This document shows positions 33,255 through 43,858 of a DNA stretch of 64,000 bases, in pieces (the stretch's first letter is position 1; every line of letters begins with the position of its first letter). Made by a program: the position numbers and the translations under genes. Below the pieces are notes generated by a model. The model saw only the letters and a program-made list of their open reading frames with translations, was not told where the DNA came from and searched no databases. The stretch comes from Rhodosorus marinus (taxonomy: Eukaryota; Rhodophyta; Stylonematophyceae; Stylonematales; Stylonemataceae), in contig JAMWBK010000002.1 in the NCBI GenBank assembly GCA_029953675.1, forward strand, positions 2,108,001-2,172,000, written 5' to 3'.

Positions 33255-33427
33255 TCCGGCGCGACTCAGAGCAAAATCCTTCTCCACCGCCGCGGTAAGA
33301 AGAATAGCAGGGTGACGCGGCAAGGCCTCGTGCGCTGTTGTCAGTTGTCAAGCAAGTACGGAAGTCAGTTCATAAGAAGCCTCCGTTCACCCTGTGGTGG
33401 TTCAAACCCGATTCCACGGAGAGAGAG

Positions 33428-35194
33428 CTACGGGCCCCGGTCGACAACCCAATCGACATCATCCTTCACGGTTGAATCCAAGCTCTCCTTAATCAGACGG
33501 TACCGTTCCATCAAGGCCAATGGCTCAATGCTCAAGTCAAATGACTTGACGACGTTAGCAAGGGCGGTCTCAAACTCGTCCTCATCAACCTGCGAAAAAA
33601 AAGACAGAGAGATTCGAGGAAGGTTTAAAGCCACGTTCTTGCATTTCCCGCTTGGCCCGGAGGTACCGCCTACCTCAAAGAATCCACTTGCGGAAGCCAT
33701 GAAGCGAGCTGCCTCATGCAAAACATTTCTCCTAGCGAAAGCTTCGGCTACAAGCTCATAGAGCTCAGTATCCACCTCGACCCTGGCTTGAATCATCCTC
33801 TCAAACTCGTCAATAGCTGACTCTTCCTCGGCGAATCGGAGATAAGCGAAAACCTTGGCCTTCCACATATTCGAACTCGCTTCCACTTTTGCATTCTCAG
33901 CAGTAATCATCACCTTCACCGCTGAATCAAGGGCTTCGCTGTCCGATCTCGAGATTGTCTGAATCAGGTATGCGTAGCTTCGTTCATTCAAGCCGATCCG
34001 ACTGGCCATCATCTCTCCTATTGTGCGCCTTGCTTGAGGAACTTCTCCAGCCTTAGCACAAGCTTTCAAAACCAGTTCGAAACTTCTTCTGCGAGGAGCC
34101 AACCCGCGCTTACCCATTTCCATATGAAACTCTCTGGTGGCATCCACGTCGCCGAGTTCAGCGTACATGCCTAGCATAATTCGAGATGGAATCCATCCAG
34201 TCTCCCCACCCGATTCCCTAATCGTTTCAAACACCCTTTCAGCCTCTTCCACATCCAGACGCTTCGCGTAAACGTTGAGCACCGAGCTCATGCAGTGGTC
34301 ATCACATCGGATTCCGCGCTTGGCCATATCGTCGAGAGCAGCTTCCATGCCCTGTCGATCTCGCCGATCCGCGTACGAATCGATCATTGTGGAATAAACG
34401 TAAGCACTCAGCTTCACCCTCTTGTTCTCCTTTGCCTCTTGAAACAACTTTTCAAGCAGGTCATACCTCCGGATTTTGTTGAGGGCATCCATGGTCGAAG
34501 CGTAGGTCCACGTTGTATGTGCATATCCAATCCTTAAAAATTCGTCAAAGTACCCGAGAACCTTCTCCTCGTTGCGCAGCTTCCCGAACGAGTTTATCAT
34601 CGCGCTCAGCATAACTGGAGAAAGCTTTCGCTTTACAAGCTCCTGCTCAAAAAACTCCGCGTCCTCCGTCCTCCCCATCGACGCGCATTGGCTCAGCATG
34701 TAAGTCTGAAGATACTCATCAGCTTTCACACCGCGTCTACTCAGTAGGTGATAGATTGCGATAGCATCGTCCATTCTATTGCTCTTCTTCAGCGCTTTAA
34801 CGAGCTCCAAGGTTAGGTGGTTGTCCGGCTTCATATCCCTCACTGTCAGGAGATTGAGACCCCGCTGAATTTGATCAACCACGCCAAACTTTGAAAAAGT
34901 CTTCAGAGCGGTGTGTAACGCCTTCATGTTAACCGGCCACTCCCTGTGTTTCTCCATTTTTTCAAGGTATACCGCCGCGCCCTTCATTTTCCCCATGGGT
35001 CTTGTGTCGTTCCATTTCCGCCTCGCGCTTTCCTCAGCCAGCATGTCACCACTCCGTCTCGCCTCAAGAACCCTCTGACGAAGAGGATGGAGTTTCCTCT
35101 CAGCAGCCTTCGCGGCCTCGCCCCTTCTCTTCTGTGAAAACCCTTTGAATTCAAATCCGCTGCTTCCAGTCGGACTCCTCTTCAAAACCACCAT
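33428..35194 (-). CDS. Pentatricopeptide repeat (PPR) protein, P class
   Basis: Tandem helical repeats of about 35 residues cover most of the protein from residue 80 on. Typical spellings include Val-Tyr-Ser-Thr-Met-Ile-Asp-Ser-Tyr-Ala and Ser-Phe-Glu-Leu-Val-Leu-Lys-Ala-Cys-Ala-Lys-Ala-Gly. PPR proteins bind organellar RNA and act in its processing, stability or translation. The first in-frame ATG is at 35194 (Met-Val-Val-Leu-Lys-Arg). The open frame continues upstream without ATG, so an upstream exon encoding more of a targeting peptide is possible. An 84-nt in-frame intron is likely at 33590-33673 (GTAGGC...TTTCGCAG), giving 560 residues. No C-terminal E, DYW or SMR domain is seen. Confidence 0.85.
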   Translation of the reverse strand: MVVLKRSPTGSSGFEFKGFSQKRRGEAAKAAERKLHPLRQRVLEARRSGDMLAEESARRKWNDTRPMGKMKGAAVYLEKMEKHREWPVNMKALHTALKTFSKFGVVDQIQRGLNLLTVRDMKPDNHLTLELVKALKKSNRMDDAIAIYHLLSRRGVKADEYLQTYMLSQCASMGRTEDAEFFEQELVKRKLSPVMLSAMINSFGKLRNEEKVLGYFDEFLRIGYAHTTWTYASTMDALNKIRRYDLLEKLFQEAKENKRVKLSAYVYSTMIDSYADRRDRQGMEAALDDMAKRGIRCDDHCMSSVLNVYAKRLDVEEAERVFETIRESGGETGWIPSRIMLGMYAELGDVDATREFHMEMGKRGLAPRRRSFELVLKACAKAGEVPQARRTIGEMMASRIGLNERSYAYLIQTISRSDSEALDSAVKVMITAENAKVEASSNMWKAKVFAYLRFAEEESAIDEFERMIQARVEVDTELYELVAEAFARRNVLHEAARFMASASGFFEVGGTSGPSGKCKNVALNLPRISLSFFSQVDEDEFETALANVVKSFDLSIEPLALMERYRLIKESLDSTVKDDVDWVVDRGP

Positions 35195-35233
35195 CTCGAG
35201 AGAAGGATACTCAACAGACCACAGCGTTTTCAA

Positions 35234-38200
35234 GGAAACCCCCTTCCAAAACCGTCAAAACCAAAACAGACTGTCTTGGAATCTGCGCTCTCGCTCCTAT
35301 ACCATACCTTCGAAACCTACGCACTGAAAGGCCGTTCCTTTCGCGTATTGAAAACCAAACCAAAGTATTCTGCAGAGGGACCTTGAGGCTGAGTAGCCAC
35401 CAAAAGTTCTCCGAATAGGATGATCGACGGCGGCATTACCCCAAGCCGGTGCTACACAAAAGAAGGGACTCTTATCCGCGAAACCCCGCTCATCCCTGCA
35501 AGCAGTAACCTGTATTAGAACAAATCACGTGAGGCAGCTTCCCGCACTCTCTGTCTGCCGGACCGATTGGGCTGTTTTTCTCACTCCAGCGTTTCACAGT
35601 CAGTGTCAATCGGAGGTCCATTGCAACCAGCACAAATTAGAGCTCGTGCTATGTATAAGTAGGACTCAAGGCCTCAGTCAATCCCTGAACTGGCTTCCTC
35701 CAGATTTCCATAGAATGCTTCAGCATGTCGTCCTTTTCCTCCGCGTCAACGGTGCCACGCTCGAGGAGGATTGGGACAGTCCCAAAAACGGATTTGGGAC
35801 AAACGTGAAGATGGACGAGTACCTAGATAAAACCAAAGCTTGCGAGAAGCAATGACTGCCGGTTGATGAGGTCAGGATGTGCAACTCGAAGGCGTGGTTT
35901 AGGCTTACAGATTTCACATTGGTGGCGAACTGTCGCTTTTTCTCCGGTCCTATGCAGGATAATGGAAAGCCTTGCGGCGTGGGCTAAACGATATAGTGCT
36001 TCGGGAACAAGCCGGGGATAAACCATGCCTGCAGGTTCACATGGCCCAGTCCTGAGAGAGGGGAGGCAGGACGTCCTTTCAGACCCGCGATAAAGGCCGC
36101 AATGATTCCTGCGGGCAGCTCCTCCAGATGAGCAGTGGATCCCCGCACAGGACAACACGAGGACAAGACGAGGGCGTTTGTCGGGGACTATCTTCTCTGG
36201 GCGGTTACGTTAGCCTGGGAACACTAAATTACTGAAGACGCACGATGTTCAACATGCTTCAAACAACAACTGGGCGTTCATTCGCCATGACCCGAAGCTC
36301 AGCGCCGTGCACAGCCGGGAACGTGCGCGCAACGGAGGCAGTCTCTGAATCAAGTACCTCCCTTACCATCAAGAAACACGAACGAATCAATCACAAGCGG
36401 GACTAGTTGGACTCGTCATGGCATATTCAAGATGCATCAACCAATCTAGTAAGACCTCCCTACCAAACGACCCTCGCCGAGATTCGAACTCTGGACTTTC
36501 AGCACGTTCGGCTGTCGCCGTAAAATCAGCTACCAGAACTTTCAAGATCTTGGTTAGTCGACGCCCCCGAGTACCCACAGCGTTGTTCGGGCCTCCGCGC
36601 GACGTCGCGAGCGTGGCGCACAAGCAAGGGCGCGGAGGCGCAGCAAGATAATTTAGCCAAACTCCTCATGCGGCGCTTCCTCGAGCGAGCAGCACCGGCG
36701 AGCAGGCGCGGATTCGCCGAAGAGGGGTTTAGCTAAAAATATCACGATGTTGGGGATATCTAATGGCAAAGTGAACATTCATGCATCTACGGCCTTCATC
36801 ATCATCAATCATCGTTGTATGGCAGGGGTAGTATCCAGAGCTAAGTTGTAGTCGAAACTACTGGGAACAACCCACCAATCAGAAGCCTCGAGACAAGACA
36901 AAGTCGGGTTCTCAAAGGCCAACACGTGCTGCGATCTTTGCTCGGATACGGAGTTTTTACATTAGAATCACTCGTTTTCGAGACGTGGACCCCAAAATCC
37001 TGTCCACGTTGTGAAACTTACACTTGGGGTATCACACCTTTTTACCAAGGGCCTGCAGAAAAGTACTAAAGTCAAGATATGATGCCGCCGAAGCTTGTTT
37101 GGTTTCTGATGATAAACTAGTTGCTAGCTACTAACTAACAACGCAGTAAAAAGGCTCGGCGATCAACACAGCGGTGAGGACACTCTATCACTTTATCTCA
37201 AGACGATGCAAAGGGCTCAACCAACGCCTTTTAGTCCTCCCACGTCGAGTGAGCGCTGCCAAAATACAGAGTGCGCTGGTCTCCAAAAAGCAAAACCTGA
37301 GTATCCTCAAAAAGCACTTTAGGGGCAAATGTTTCAATTTGTCTTTGAGCCTGGGGTTACGAAGACCAAAAATTTGGTCTTCGAAATGCTACCGTTACGG
37401 CCGCCCCTACTTTTTGGAAGCTACTTCAAGTAAAATACAAAATCCGGAAAGCGAGGATTTTCTTGTCTCCCTTCTTTACCCCCCCCCCCCGGGCGGCTGT
37501 TCCCATCCTTCCACGTCCAATCTTCAGACGAAATCGAGGTCAAGGCGAACCAAAGGCAACAGCTGTTGGCGAGCAAGCATAAGTACGGCGTCTATGACTT
37601 TTGACTTGACTTTCCTTCATTCCGCGTCTGTGGGAGCGCGTCGTGTTATTTATCTCCAAATATTCGATGTCGCTTTTGTAATTGTGAAAAAAGTACCAGA
37701 CCCGACAGTACTGGGCGCCCAGAGGCGTCAGGGCAGCCACTACAGCTGTTGCCGAGACTTGTGCGAATGTTAGAATTCACCTGGGTTCTGACAGTAGGGT
37801 GGTGCTAGTGGGTCGGGTTTTTCGCTGTTTGCGACCAAGAAGTGGTCAAACCCTCGAAATCAGGGATGGTTAGAGGGGTAATCAAGGAAAACCCGACCCG
37901 CTCGGCACAACCATAATGACAATGAGAGATTGCCCACGTAAACAAAAACAAACCCCGGAGAATCTCTCAAGTTCTCCCCCAAAATTGCAACAGTTGTTGC
38001 AAATTTCGGAATCGCTAACGAAAGGAACCCCCATTCAAAAAACAAACATGCGTTCTGAGATTCCGTTGCATTGAGATAAAATATAAACCCGCGGGAAAAA
38101 AAATTTGGCAACAAATGTTGCTGAGTTTTTTATTCTTACCAGGGTTGTACTGACTCATCAGTCCCCCAAAGCTAATTACTGGAGCGGCATAGTTGTTTGA

Positions 38201-39752
38201 CCGAAAACTACACTGGTTTCGAGTATTCGACTGGTATCTTCAGGTATTTATTCTAAAAATCGATGCTGACGTTTCGGAGTCGCCACGCAAGTTTCCATGA
38301 ACCAAAAACAGGGAAAATTGAACCTCGATCCGAAACCTATAAAAACTGATGAGTATTTTAACAGGAGACCGACGACGTAAATGAGTACCAGAGCTACACT
38401 GAACCAAATAGTAACATTAACACCTCGGGCAAGGTATTGAATAGCAAGTCCTACTAGTCTCCAACAGCATCTGCCGAAGAATATTGATTGATTACAAGTA
38501 AGAACCGGTATATTGACAGAACTATTTTTCAATCCTTGCAATTGTTGGAGATTTTTTGCCCTCAAGAAGCACTCACAATTCAAAGCGAAATCCAGCAACT
38601 AATATCGGAATGAGAACACTCCGTCCTGAAGTTACAAAACATAGGTGATTGTAGGGGGGGTCCGTTTGCGATCCTAAGCAGACTATTTGTATATGTGATT
38701 CCGCAGCAAACAGTCCTGTTTTGAGAGAGAAAGAAGCGCTTATAAACGTGGTTTCTGCTTTTGTATATCTATAGATATAACACAGGTTAATTGAAAATCA
38801 CCAGTACAGTGCTTCTCTCTGTGTCTAATTCCCGGACATGAAGTGACGAACCAGCCATCTCCCCCCCCCCCCTTGGATTGTTGAGCCCAAAGGTCTGATG
38901 AAATGGGAAATTTTCACTGCAGCAAGCAATTCTCGCTATCCCACGGCTGTCGGAGTTGGAACAGCTGTTGTGCTCTGTTTTGAACAGTCGAGCTAGGCGG
39001 ACCTAATAGCGAAATTCTCTTCGATTCTCTCAGACGAGGAAACGCAAAACCTGCCTGGCGCGCTTCAGAGGCGCCTTGAAGGCCGACTCATTACTCCACC
39101 GACAGCTGCCCCTAGTCGATATGTTTTCCAGTCGAGCTTCCACCGCCCCCCCCCCGTGGACCCCCAAATAGCCGAAACGTTGCAGGCTGGTAGCTCCACC
39201 GAGCTTGTTCCAAGGACGGAAACGCGTGAACTGCAGAGCAAAAATTTCATGGCGCCATCATAGTATTTCTCGTTTCCAATCAGATATCGCTCACCCTTTT
39301 TTTACAACGCGTAGCGACAGCTGGTGTCTAAGGGTCTTTTCACAACCCCCCAAATATACTTAAAATACCGATTTTCCTCCTCGCCAATCAGAATCGAACC
39401 GTAACTTGTAAAGCGCTAAAATTTGGAGTTCCTCCTTAATGCTGGTTGAGCATTCGTGTTTTAATAGAAAATTACGTCTCTTGTCAGTACTTCGGTGTGC
39501 CTCCAGAGGCTCGATGGATGCTATCGGTGTTGGCTGGGATAGTAACTATGTTCGTTGCTCGTCGCGGGATCGCGGACGCCCGCGGAAAGAGATTCGCGAT
39601 AAACCCCTTAGGGCTCACTGTCCAGTTGAAGAGTATAAAGTTAGCCGCGCTCACAACGGTTACTTACTTGTGCGCAAATTTGGAGGGGGATACTTTGGTT
39701 GGAGCAAGTGGTGGGACTTTGAAGGGGCAGGCAAAGGGTATTGGAAGCAGCC
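35234..39752. other. Gene-poor region
   Basis: No recognisable gene in 4.5 kb. The ORFs at 35529-35855 (108 codons) and 37174-37773 (199 codons) have no domain or biased composition that would support coding. Noted features: a T-arm-like word on the minus strand near 36470-36500, a perfect 11-bp inverted repeat at 37360-37383, and C runs of 10-12 at about 37479-37490, 38861-38872 and near 39150. Positions 39600-39750 are G-rich and likely form the ZIP gene leader. Confidence 0.45.
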
Positions 39753-41174
39753 ATGAGGGTTTTAGGCTCAGTTTGGCTACTAGCGCTGATCTGCTTCAGC
39801 AGTACACTGAACGTGTCTACGAGCGGATCACCAGTGGCGGTTGTGAAGGGTGAGACGAATGTGGGAATTTGGGAGACTGTCAATGAGGGTGCAGAAACAG
39901 CCCGTTTTGCAGTGAGTGCCTCCGTTCGACAGGATGAGGATGAGGATGGGGAGGACCACGATGATGAGGACGGAGAGGACCATGATGAGGACCATGATGA
40001 GGACCATGATGAGGACCATGATGAGGACCATGATGAGGACCATGATGAGGACCATGATGATGACCATGGGGATGACGGTGAACATGACCATGGGGATGAC
40101 GGTGAACATGACGATGACGAAGGAACCTGCGATAAAACTTGTCAGAATTGGAAGATCGGTTTCCTCTTCTTTATCCTACTAGGAGGGCTCATAGGAGGAT
40201 TTCTCCCACTGCTGTTTACTGGGAAGGGTGAGTCCATGGGAAAGGTATCTGAGGGGCTGTTTATGTGCTCCGGAGGTGTTCTCCTTGCCATTTCACTCCT
40301 GGATATTTTGCCCCACGCCATAGAGGATTTAGGTCCAACCGAGGAAGAGTCCTGGAAGGGATATCCATTCGCGATGACAATCGCCATGACCGGCTTTCTC
40401 CTGGACCACCTCGTCGAAAAAGTTGGCGCCCACTACCTCGAAAATTATTTGACCAGGAAAAGGCATGAGAAAGAAGCTTTGAGCCACCCGGACAGCGCAA
40501 CGGCGGTGGCGTTTGATGAAAATGCGGCTGAGGAGAAAGATCAACTAGGGGAATACTCCGTGAGCTCCGAGGCTGAATCTCAACACTTGGCAGCCAACGC
40601 TGCAGCAGATCAAGATGCGGATGAAGCGGTGAAGGTGCTTGATGACGCTGATGAGAAGCAGCTTGTGGACAGTGATAAGAAGCAGAAATCGAAAGCCTCG
40701 GTGCTGGAGCTTCAGTATCTCATCGCGGCGGTTGCCGGGTACGTTGCCCTATCCCTGCATGCTGTCCTAGCGGGGCTCAGCTTAGGGATAGGCGACTGGG
40801 AAACTGCCCTAAGCTTTTTTATTGCGATCATTTCCCACAAGATATTCGCAAGCTTTGCCGCCGCAACAAACTTCCTCAAGTCCAACCCGAAGTTGTGGCA
40901 ATTCATTCTGGCAGTGGTTGCCTTCAGTTTGGTGACACCAGTGGGTGTTGCTATTGGTATGGGCCTAACGGGCCTGGCTAGTACCGTTGCCGTTGGAACT
41001 CTCCAGGCTCTCTCAGGGGGTATGCTTATCTATGTTGCGAGTGTACATACATTAATGCATAGCGAAGGCAAACTGTCCCCGCTAGTCGAGTACACCTCGT
41101 ATTTAAGTGGCGCGGTGCTTATTACCGTAGTAACCGTAATCGTAACGTTTACCGGCGAGGGTCACAGCCACTGA
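39753..41174 (+). CDS. ZIP-family metal transporter with His/Asp repeat
   Basis: A ZIP (SLC39-like) transporter of 473 residues that moves zinc or another divalent metal into the cytosol. ATG 39753 opens a clear signal peptide (Met-Arg-Val-Leu-Gly-Ser-Val-Trp-Leu-Leu). The N-terminal luminal or extracellular part holds an Asp/Glu/His tract at about residues 65-125, a plausible metal sensor or trap. Membrane segments follow from about residue 135. Conserved ZIP motifs in the second half are His-Ala-Val-Leu-Ala-Gly-Leu-Ser-Leu-Gly (TM4) and Ile-Ile-Ser-His-Lys-Ile-Phe-Ala-Ser-Phe (TM5). A His/acid-poor variable loop lies between TM3 and TM4. The protein ends Gly-Glu-Gly-His-Ser-His. No intron is needed. 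The ORF extends 12 nt upstream only from a TTG. Confidence 0.9.
   Translation: MRVLGSVWLLALICFSSTLNVSTSGSPVAVVKGETNVGIWETVNEGAETARFAVSASVRQDEDEDGEDHDDEDGEDHDEDHDEDHDEDHDEDHDEDHDEDHDDDHGDDGEHDHGDDGEHDDDEGTCDKTCQNWKIGFLFFILLGGLIGGFLPLLFTGKGESMGKVSEGLFMCSGGVLLAISLLDILPHAIEDLGPTEEESWKGYPFAMTIAMTGFLLDHLVEKVGAHYLENYLTRKRHEKEALSHPDSATAVAFDENAAEEKDQLGEYSVSSEAESQHLAANAAADQDADEAVKVLDDADEKQLVDSDKKQKSKASVLELQYLIAAVAGYVALSLHAVLAGLSLGIGDWETALSFFIAIISHKIFASFAAATNFLKSNPKLWQFILAVVAFSLVTPVGVAIGMGLTGLASTVAVGTLQALSGGMLIYVASVHTLMHSEGKLSPLVEYTSYLSGAVLITVVTVIVTFTGEGHSH
39972..40068 (+). repeat. 12-bp coding minisatellite (Glu-Asp-His-Asp)n
   Basis: The 12-bp unit GAGGACCATGAT is repeated about seven times in frame inside the ZIP gene and then degenerates. 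Because the unit is a multiple of three, copy-number change lengthens or shortens the metal-binding tract without frameshift. Confidence 0.95.
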
Positions 41175-42264
41175 GAATGACATCTACGTAATTGTAATCT
41201 CAATAGCGGTAGGACATTTGGGATCAGAGTGCTGTTGAGGAATAAATTAACAAAGTCTGTGTGAGGACGGGAAACTGGTAGGTGAGGCCGAACGGCTCAA
41301 CCTTTGTCGACATCATCCATCGAGTATATCAACCACTCGGGGTATCTGGCTCGTATCTTTTGGAAAGCATATTGCGCGGTCTAAGTAATATGCGCACCAA
41401 CGTGAAGCATAGGAGAGCTTTATACGTATGGCATGAGATGCGCAAAACTCTGACCATACCTAGACGGAGGATGCGTTCTTCGTCGCGACCGTGAGGTGCC
41501 AAGGAAGGGATTGAAGGAATAATCAGTCGACGGGCCGCATTTTATGACCATAAATCACACGGCCCTACTTCTGTACTGCTTGCGCACCGAGGACGCCCGC
41601 TCAAAACTGTGAGGTTGTTCCGTGCACGGAACAGAGCGCTGAACAGACGATGGCGAAAAGCTTTAACAGGAAAAGCTGACTTTGCTCTTCCCAGTGGGGG
41701 TGATTCCCAGGGATCTCTCGGACGAAGACTCTATGGAGTTAAGTCCAGTGGGCGCTTGCTCAATTCCCCTCGGGACCGCTCCGCATCCTTTCATTCTTAA
41801 GCTGTCCGCGGTCAGGGGTCAACAAAACTGGTCGCCCATGACCCGCCCCAACTGGGTGGACGCACTACCACAGCACACGGAGTCTATGTTACGAGGATTC
41901 TTCTACCCAGAATGCTGAAACTCGACGCCCTACCGTCCTGTAAGTTTTCCCCTAGATAGTAGTAGAAATAGTGATGCGCTGCAGTAGGCAGCTGCCCGGT
42001 AAAGCTTACGGTTACGTACTTCAAGCCCCGAATTTCAAGCCCAGCGCGTCGTTGCTCAGGGTTGGACCCGAAAAGGTCGAGCCGACTTGCGAGTAGACCA
42101 CTGCCGAACACTGAAAATAGTTCTGAGCAAAAATAAGCCCAAGACGTCTAGCCGGCCTGCGTAATCACTGCCTGTGGTCTTGGAGAGCCAAGTGGTGAAG
42201 TCAGGACCAAATCCGCAAATCCATGACAAGTGGCTGCTGATACGGGCCAACTCAACAACCGGTA
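41175..42264. other. Spacer downstream of the ZIP gene, with ZIP-tail repeat copy 2
   Basis: No gene recognised. An 18-bp perfect palindrome (TGTTCCGTGCACGGAACA) lies at 41616-41633. Positions 41936-42020 are a copy of the dispersed ZIP-tail repeat also found at 7822-7905 and, inverted, at 43770-43858. Confidence 0.5.
41936..42020 (-). repeat. Dispersed 'ZIP-tail' repeat, copy 2
   Basis: On the minus strand it reads Val-Thr-Val-Ser-Phe-Thr-Gly-Gln-Leu-Pro, resembling the last residues of the ZIP pseudogene at 43.6 kb (Val-Asp-Phe-Thr-Gly-Gln-Leu-Pro). It continues with the shared TATCTAGGGGAAAAC end. It matches 7822-7905 over its whole length. Confidence 0.7.
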
Positions 42265-42269
42265 CAATC

Positions 42270-43515
42270 TGTTCAAGGGTATCTGGCCTTCACCAAAGGG
42301 GTACCATAGCGAATATACACTATACCCATCGCAGGGTGAATGAGGACCGTCCATCGTAGTTGGACGCACGAACGTTAGCGTGGTTCTTGAATGCATTTGT
42401 TTCATGGGGTCTGGGTACGAATCAAGGAAGGCACCGATGTTTGCGAAAAGGATACAACAGAGGTCAATCTTCTACATGGTCTCATCGCCTCTGAGTTTTG
42501 GGTGTCTAGCCTTCTGTGCCAAATATTTCCTGCACATCTCGTGACATATATCCTGCACGTCTCGTGATCATCAGTCTGCCAGGTCTCCTACCTCATTCAC
42601 CCGGTACTCGCGATCGAAAAACTCGGGGTTTACGATTACGTCATCTAGGTGACTTCTTCCGCAACGGATTTAGACGTCATGATGATTGGTGTTGACAGGC
42701 TTGCGTCATAGCATTCCATACGTATTGACGATGTCTTTGACGTATCCTGTCTGCCCGAAGTAGATTTGGTAGATTTCGCGGGGTATATTTGGTAGATACC
42801 AAAAGTACCAGGTGACAGCGTATTCTGACTAAACTTGGGCTGACGATAATGTCGATCGAAGGAGCACTAGCGGTAGGCTAGTCACCCTGAACAGATCAAC
42901 CGTGCTGTACAGGTCGTGGAGGCAGCGCTCAATCGCACAATCCACAACGGAAGCAGAATATCAAGCACTTGGGGACATGCTCACATTACAACGCTGGCTA
43001 CAAGAATTTCTTGAGGAGCTGGGACGCGAAGTCGAGAGGCCAATGTTAGCCTATTCTGACAACAATTCCTGCATTAAGTGTTCGCTAAGTAACGACAGCC
43101 GGTTGTCGCGGCACGTGTCTGTGAAACTGCATTGTGCAAGGTACCGGTGCACAAGCGGAGAGGTATCATTGAGGTATCTTCCAACGGAGGAAATGCTTGC
43201 GGATGTATTTACCAAGCCCCTTGGTGACGAACCTACCTTTGGTAGCCGAGGGCGAGTGTTGAAAGGTTATGGGTATGCGGCCTTCACCACAGGGGTAGAA
43301 ACCTTCCCTTAGAAGTAGAAGACAATATTGGTACCATAGCGGATATGCACTATACTTGGCGTAGAGTGAATGAGGACCGTCCATCGTAGTCGGAGACTAC
43401 GACGTTAGAGTACTCATTGAATGCATTTGTGCATGGGACAGGGTACGAATAAAGGAAGGCACCGATGTTTGCGAAAAGGTTATATATCCTTTCCCGCAGA
43501 GGTCAATTTTCTACA
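42270..43515 (+). mobile_element. Internally deleted Ty1/copia LTR element
   Basis: Two direct LTRs, 42270-42476 (207 bp) and 43257-43515 (259 bp), begin TGTT and end TCTACA. The element is flanked by a 5-bp duplication CAATC at 42265-42269 and 43516-43520. Directly after the 5' LTR, TGGTCTCATCGC matches 9 of 12 bases of the initiator-methionine primer-binding site TGGTATCAGAGC. The internal part is only 780 bp and keeps the 3' end of pol. The 5' LTR lacks about 50 bp near its start relative to the 3' LTR. Confidence 0.85.
42902..43311 (+). pseudogene. copia RNase H C-terminal fragment
   Basis: Encodes Ser-Trp-Arg-Gln-Arg-Ser-Ile-Ala-Gln-Ser-Thr-Thr-Glu-Ala-Glu-Tyr, then Tyr-Ser-Asp-Asn-Asn-Ser, then Leu-Arg-Tyr-Leu-Pro-Thr-Glu-Glu-Met-Leu-Ala-Asp-Val-Phe-Thr-Lys-Pro-Leu. 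These are the hallmark blocks of Ty1/copia RNase H. Gag, protease, integrase and RT are missing. The frame runs on into the 3' LTR. Confidence 0.9.
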
Positions 43516-43630
43516 CAATCCGACTCAAAAGAAAGTACGGAAATCGAGCAATACTCTTATGTTTTTTTTCTAGTTCAGCGCTTTGACTGGATTTTTTGGT
43601 AAATGGAGATCGGAATTCGAAGGGAGGAGG

Positions 43631-43858
43631 GTGATCGCCATTGGGACCCTCCAGTCGCTCTCTGCGGGAATGCTTCTCTACGTGGGAACCGTACATGCTT
43701 TGGACATGCAGGTGAAAAGCTGTCCACGCTCTTAAACTGTACATCGTATCTATCTGGTGCGATTCTTGTCACCGTCATCACCGTACCTGTAGACTTTACT
43801 GGGCAACTACCTAATGCAGCGCAACACTAGTTCTATCACTATCTAGGGAAGAATGTTA
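43631..43858 (+). pseudogene. ZIP transporter pseudogene fragment joined to the dispersed repeat
   Basis: Two frames together match the last 65 residues of the ZIP gene 2.5 kb away: Ile-Gly-Thr-Leu-Gln-Ser-Leu-Ser-Ala-Gly-Met-Leu-Leu-Tyr-Val, then, after a frameshift, Thr-Ser-Tyr-Leu-Ser-Gly-Ala-Ile-Leu-Val-Thr-Val-Ile-Thr-Val. From Phe-Thr-Gly-Gln on it continues into the ZIP-tail repeat (43770-43858). Nucleotide divergence from the live gene is substantial, so it derives from a paralogue or an old duplication. Confidence 0.75.

Noticed and set aside
35529-35855. 108-codon ORF between the PPR gene and the ZIP gene
   Set aside because: No recognisable domain, no splice context and no upstream G-rich leader.
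37174-37773. 199-codon ORF on the plus strand in the gene-poor region
   Set aside because: No domain or family resemblance. It crosses a C homopolymer and a palindrome, and composition does not resemble the neighbouring real genes.
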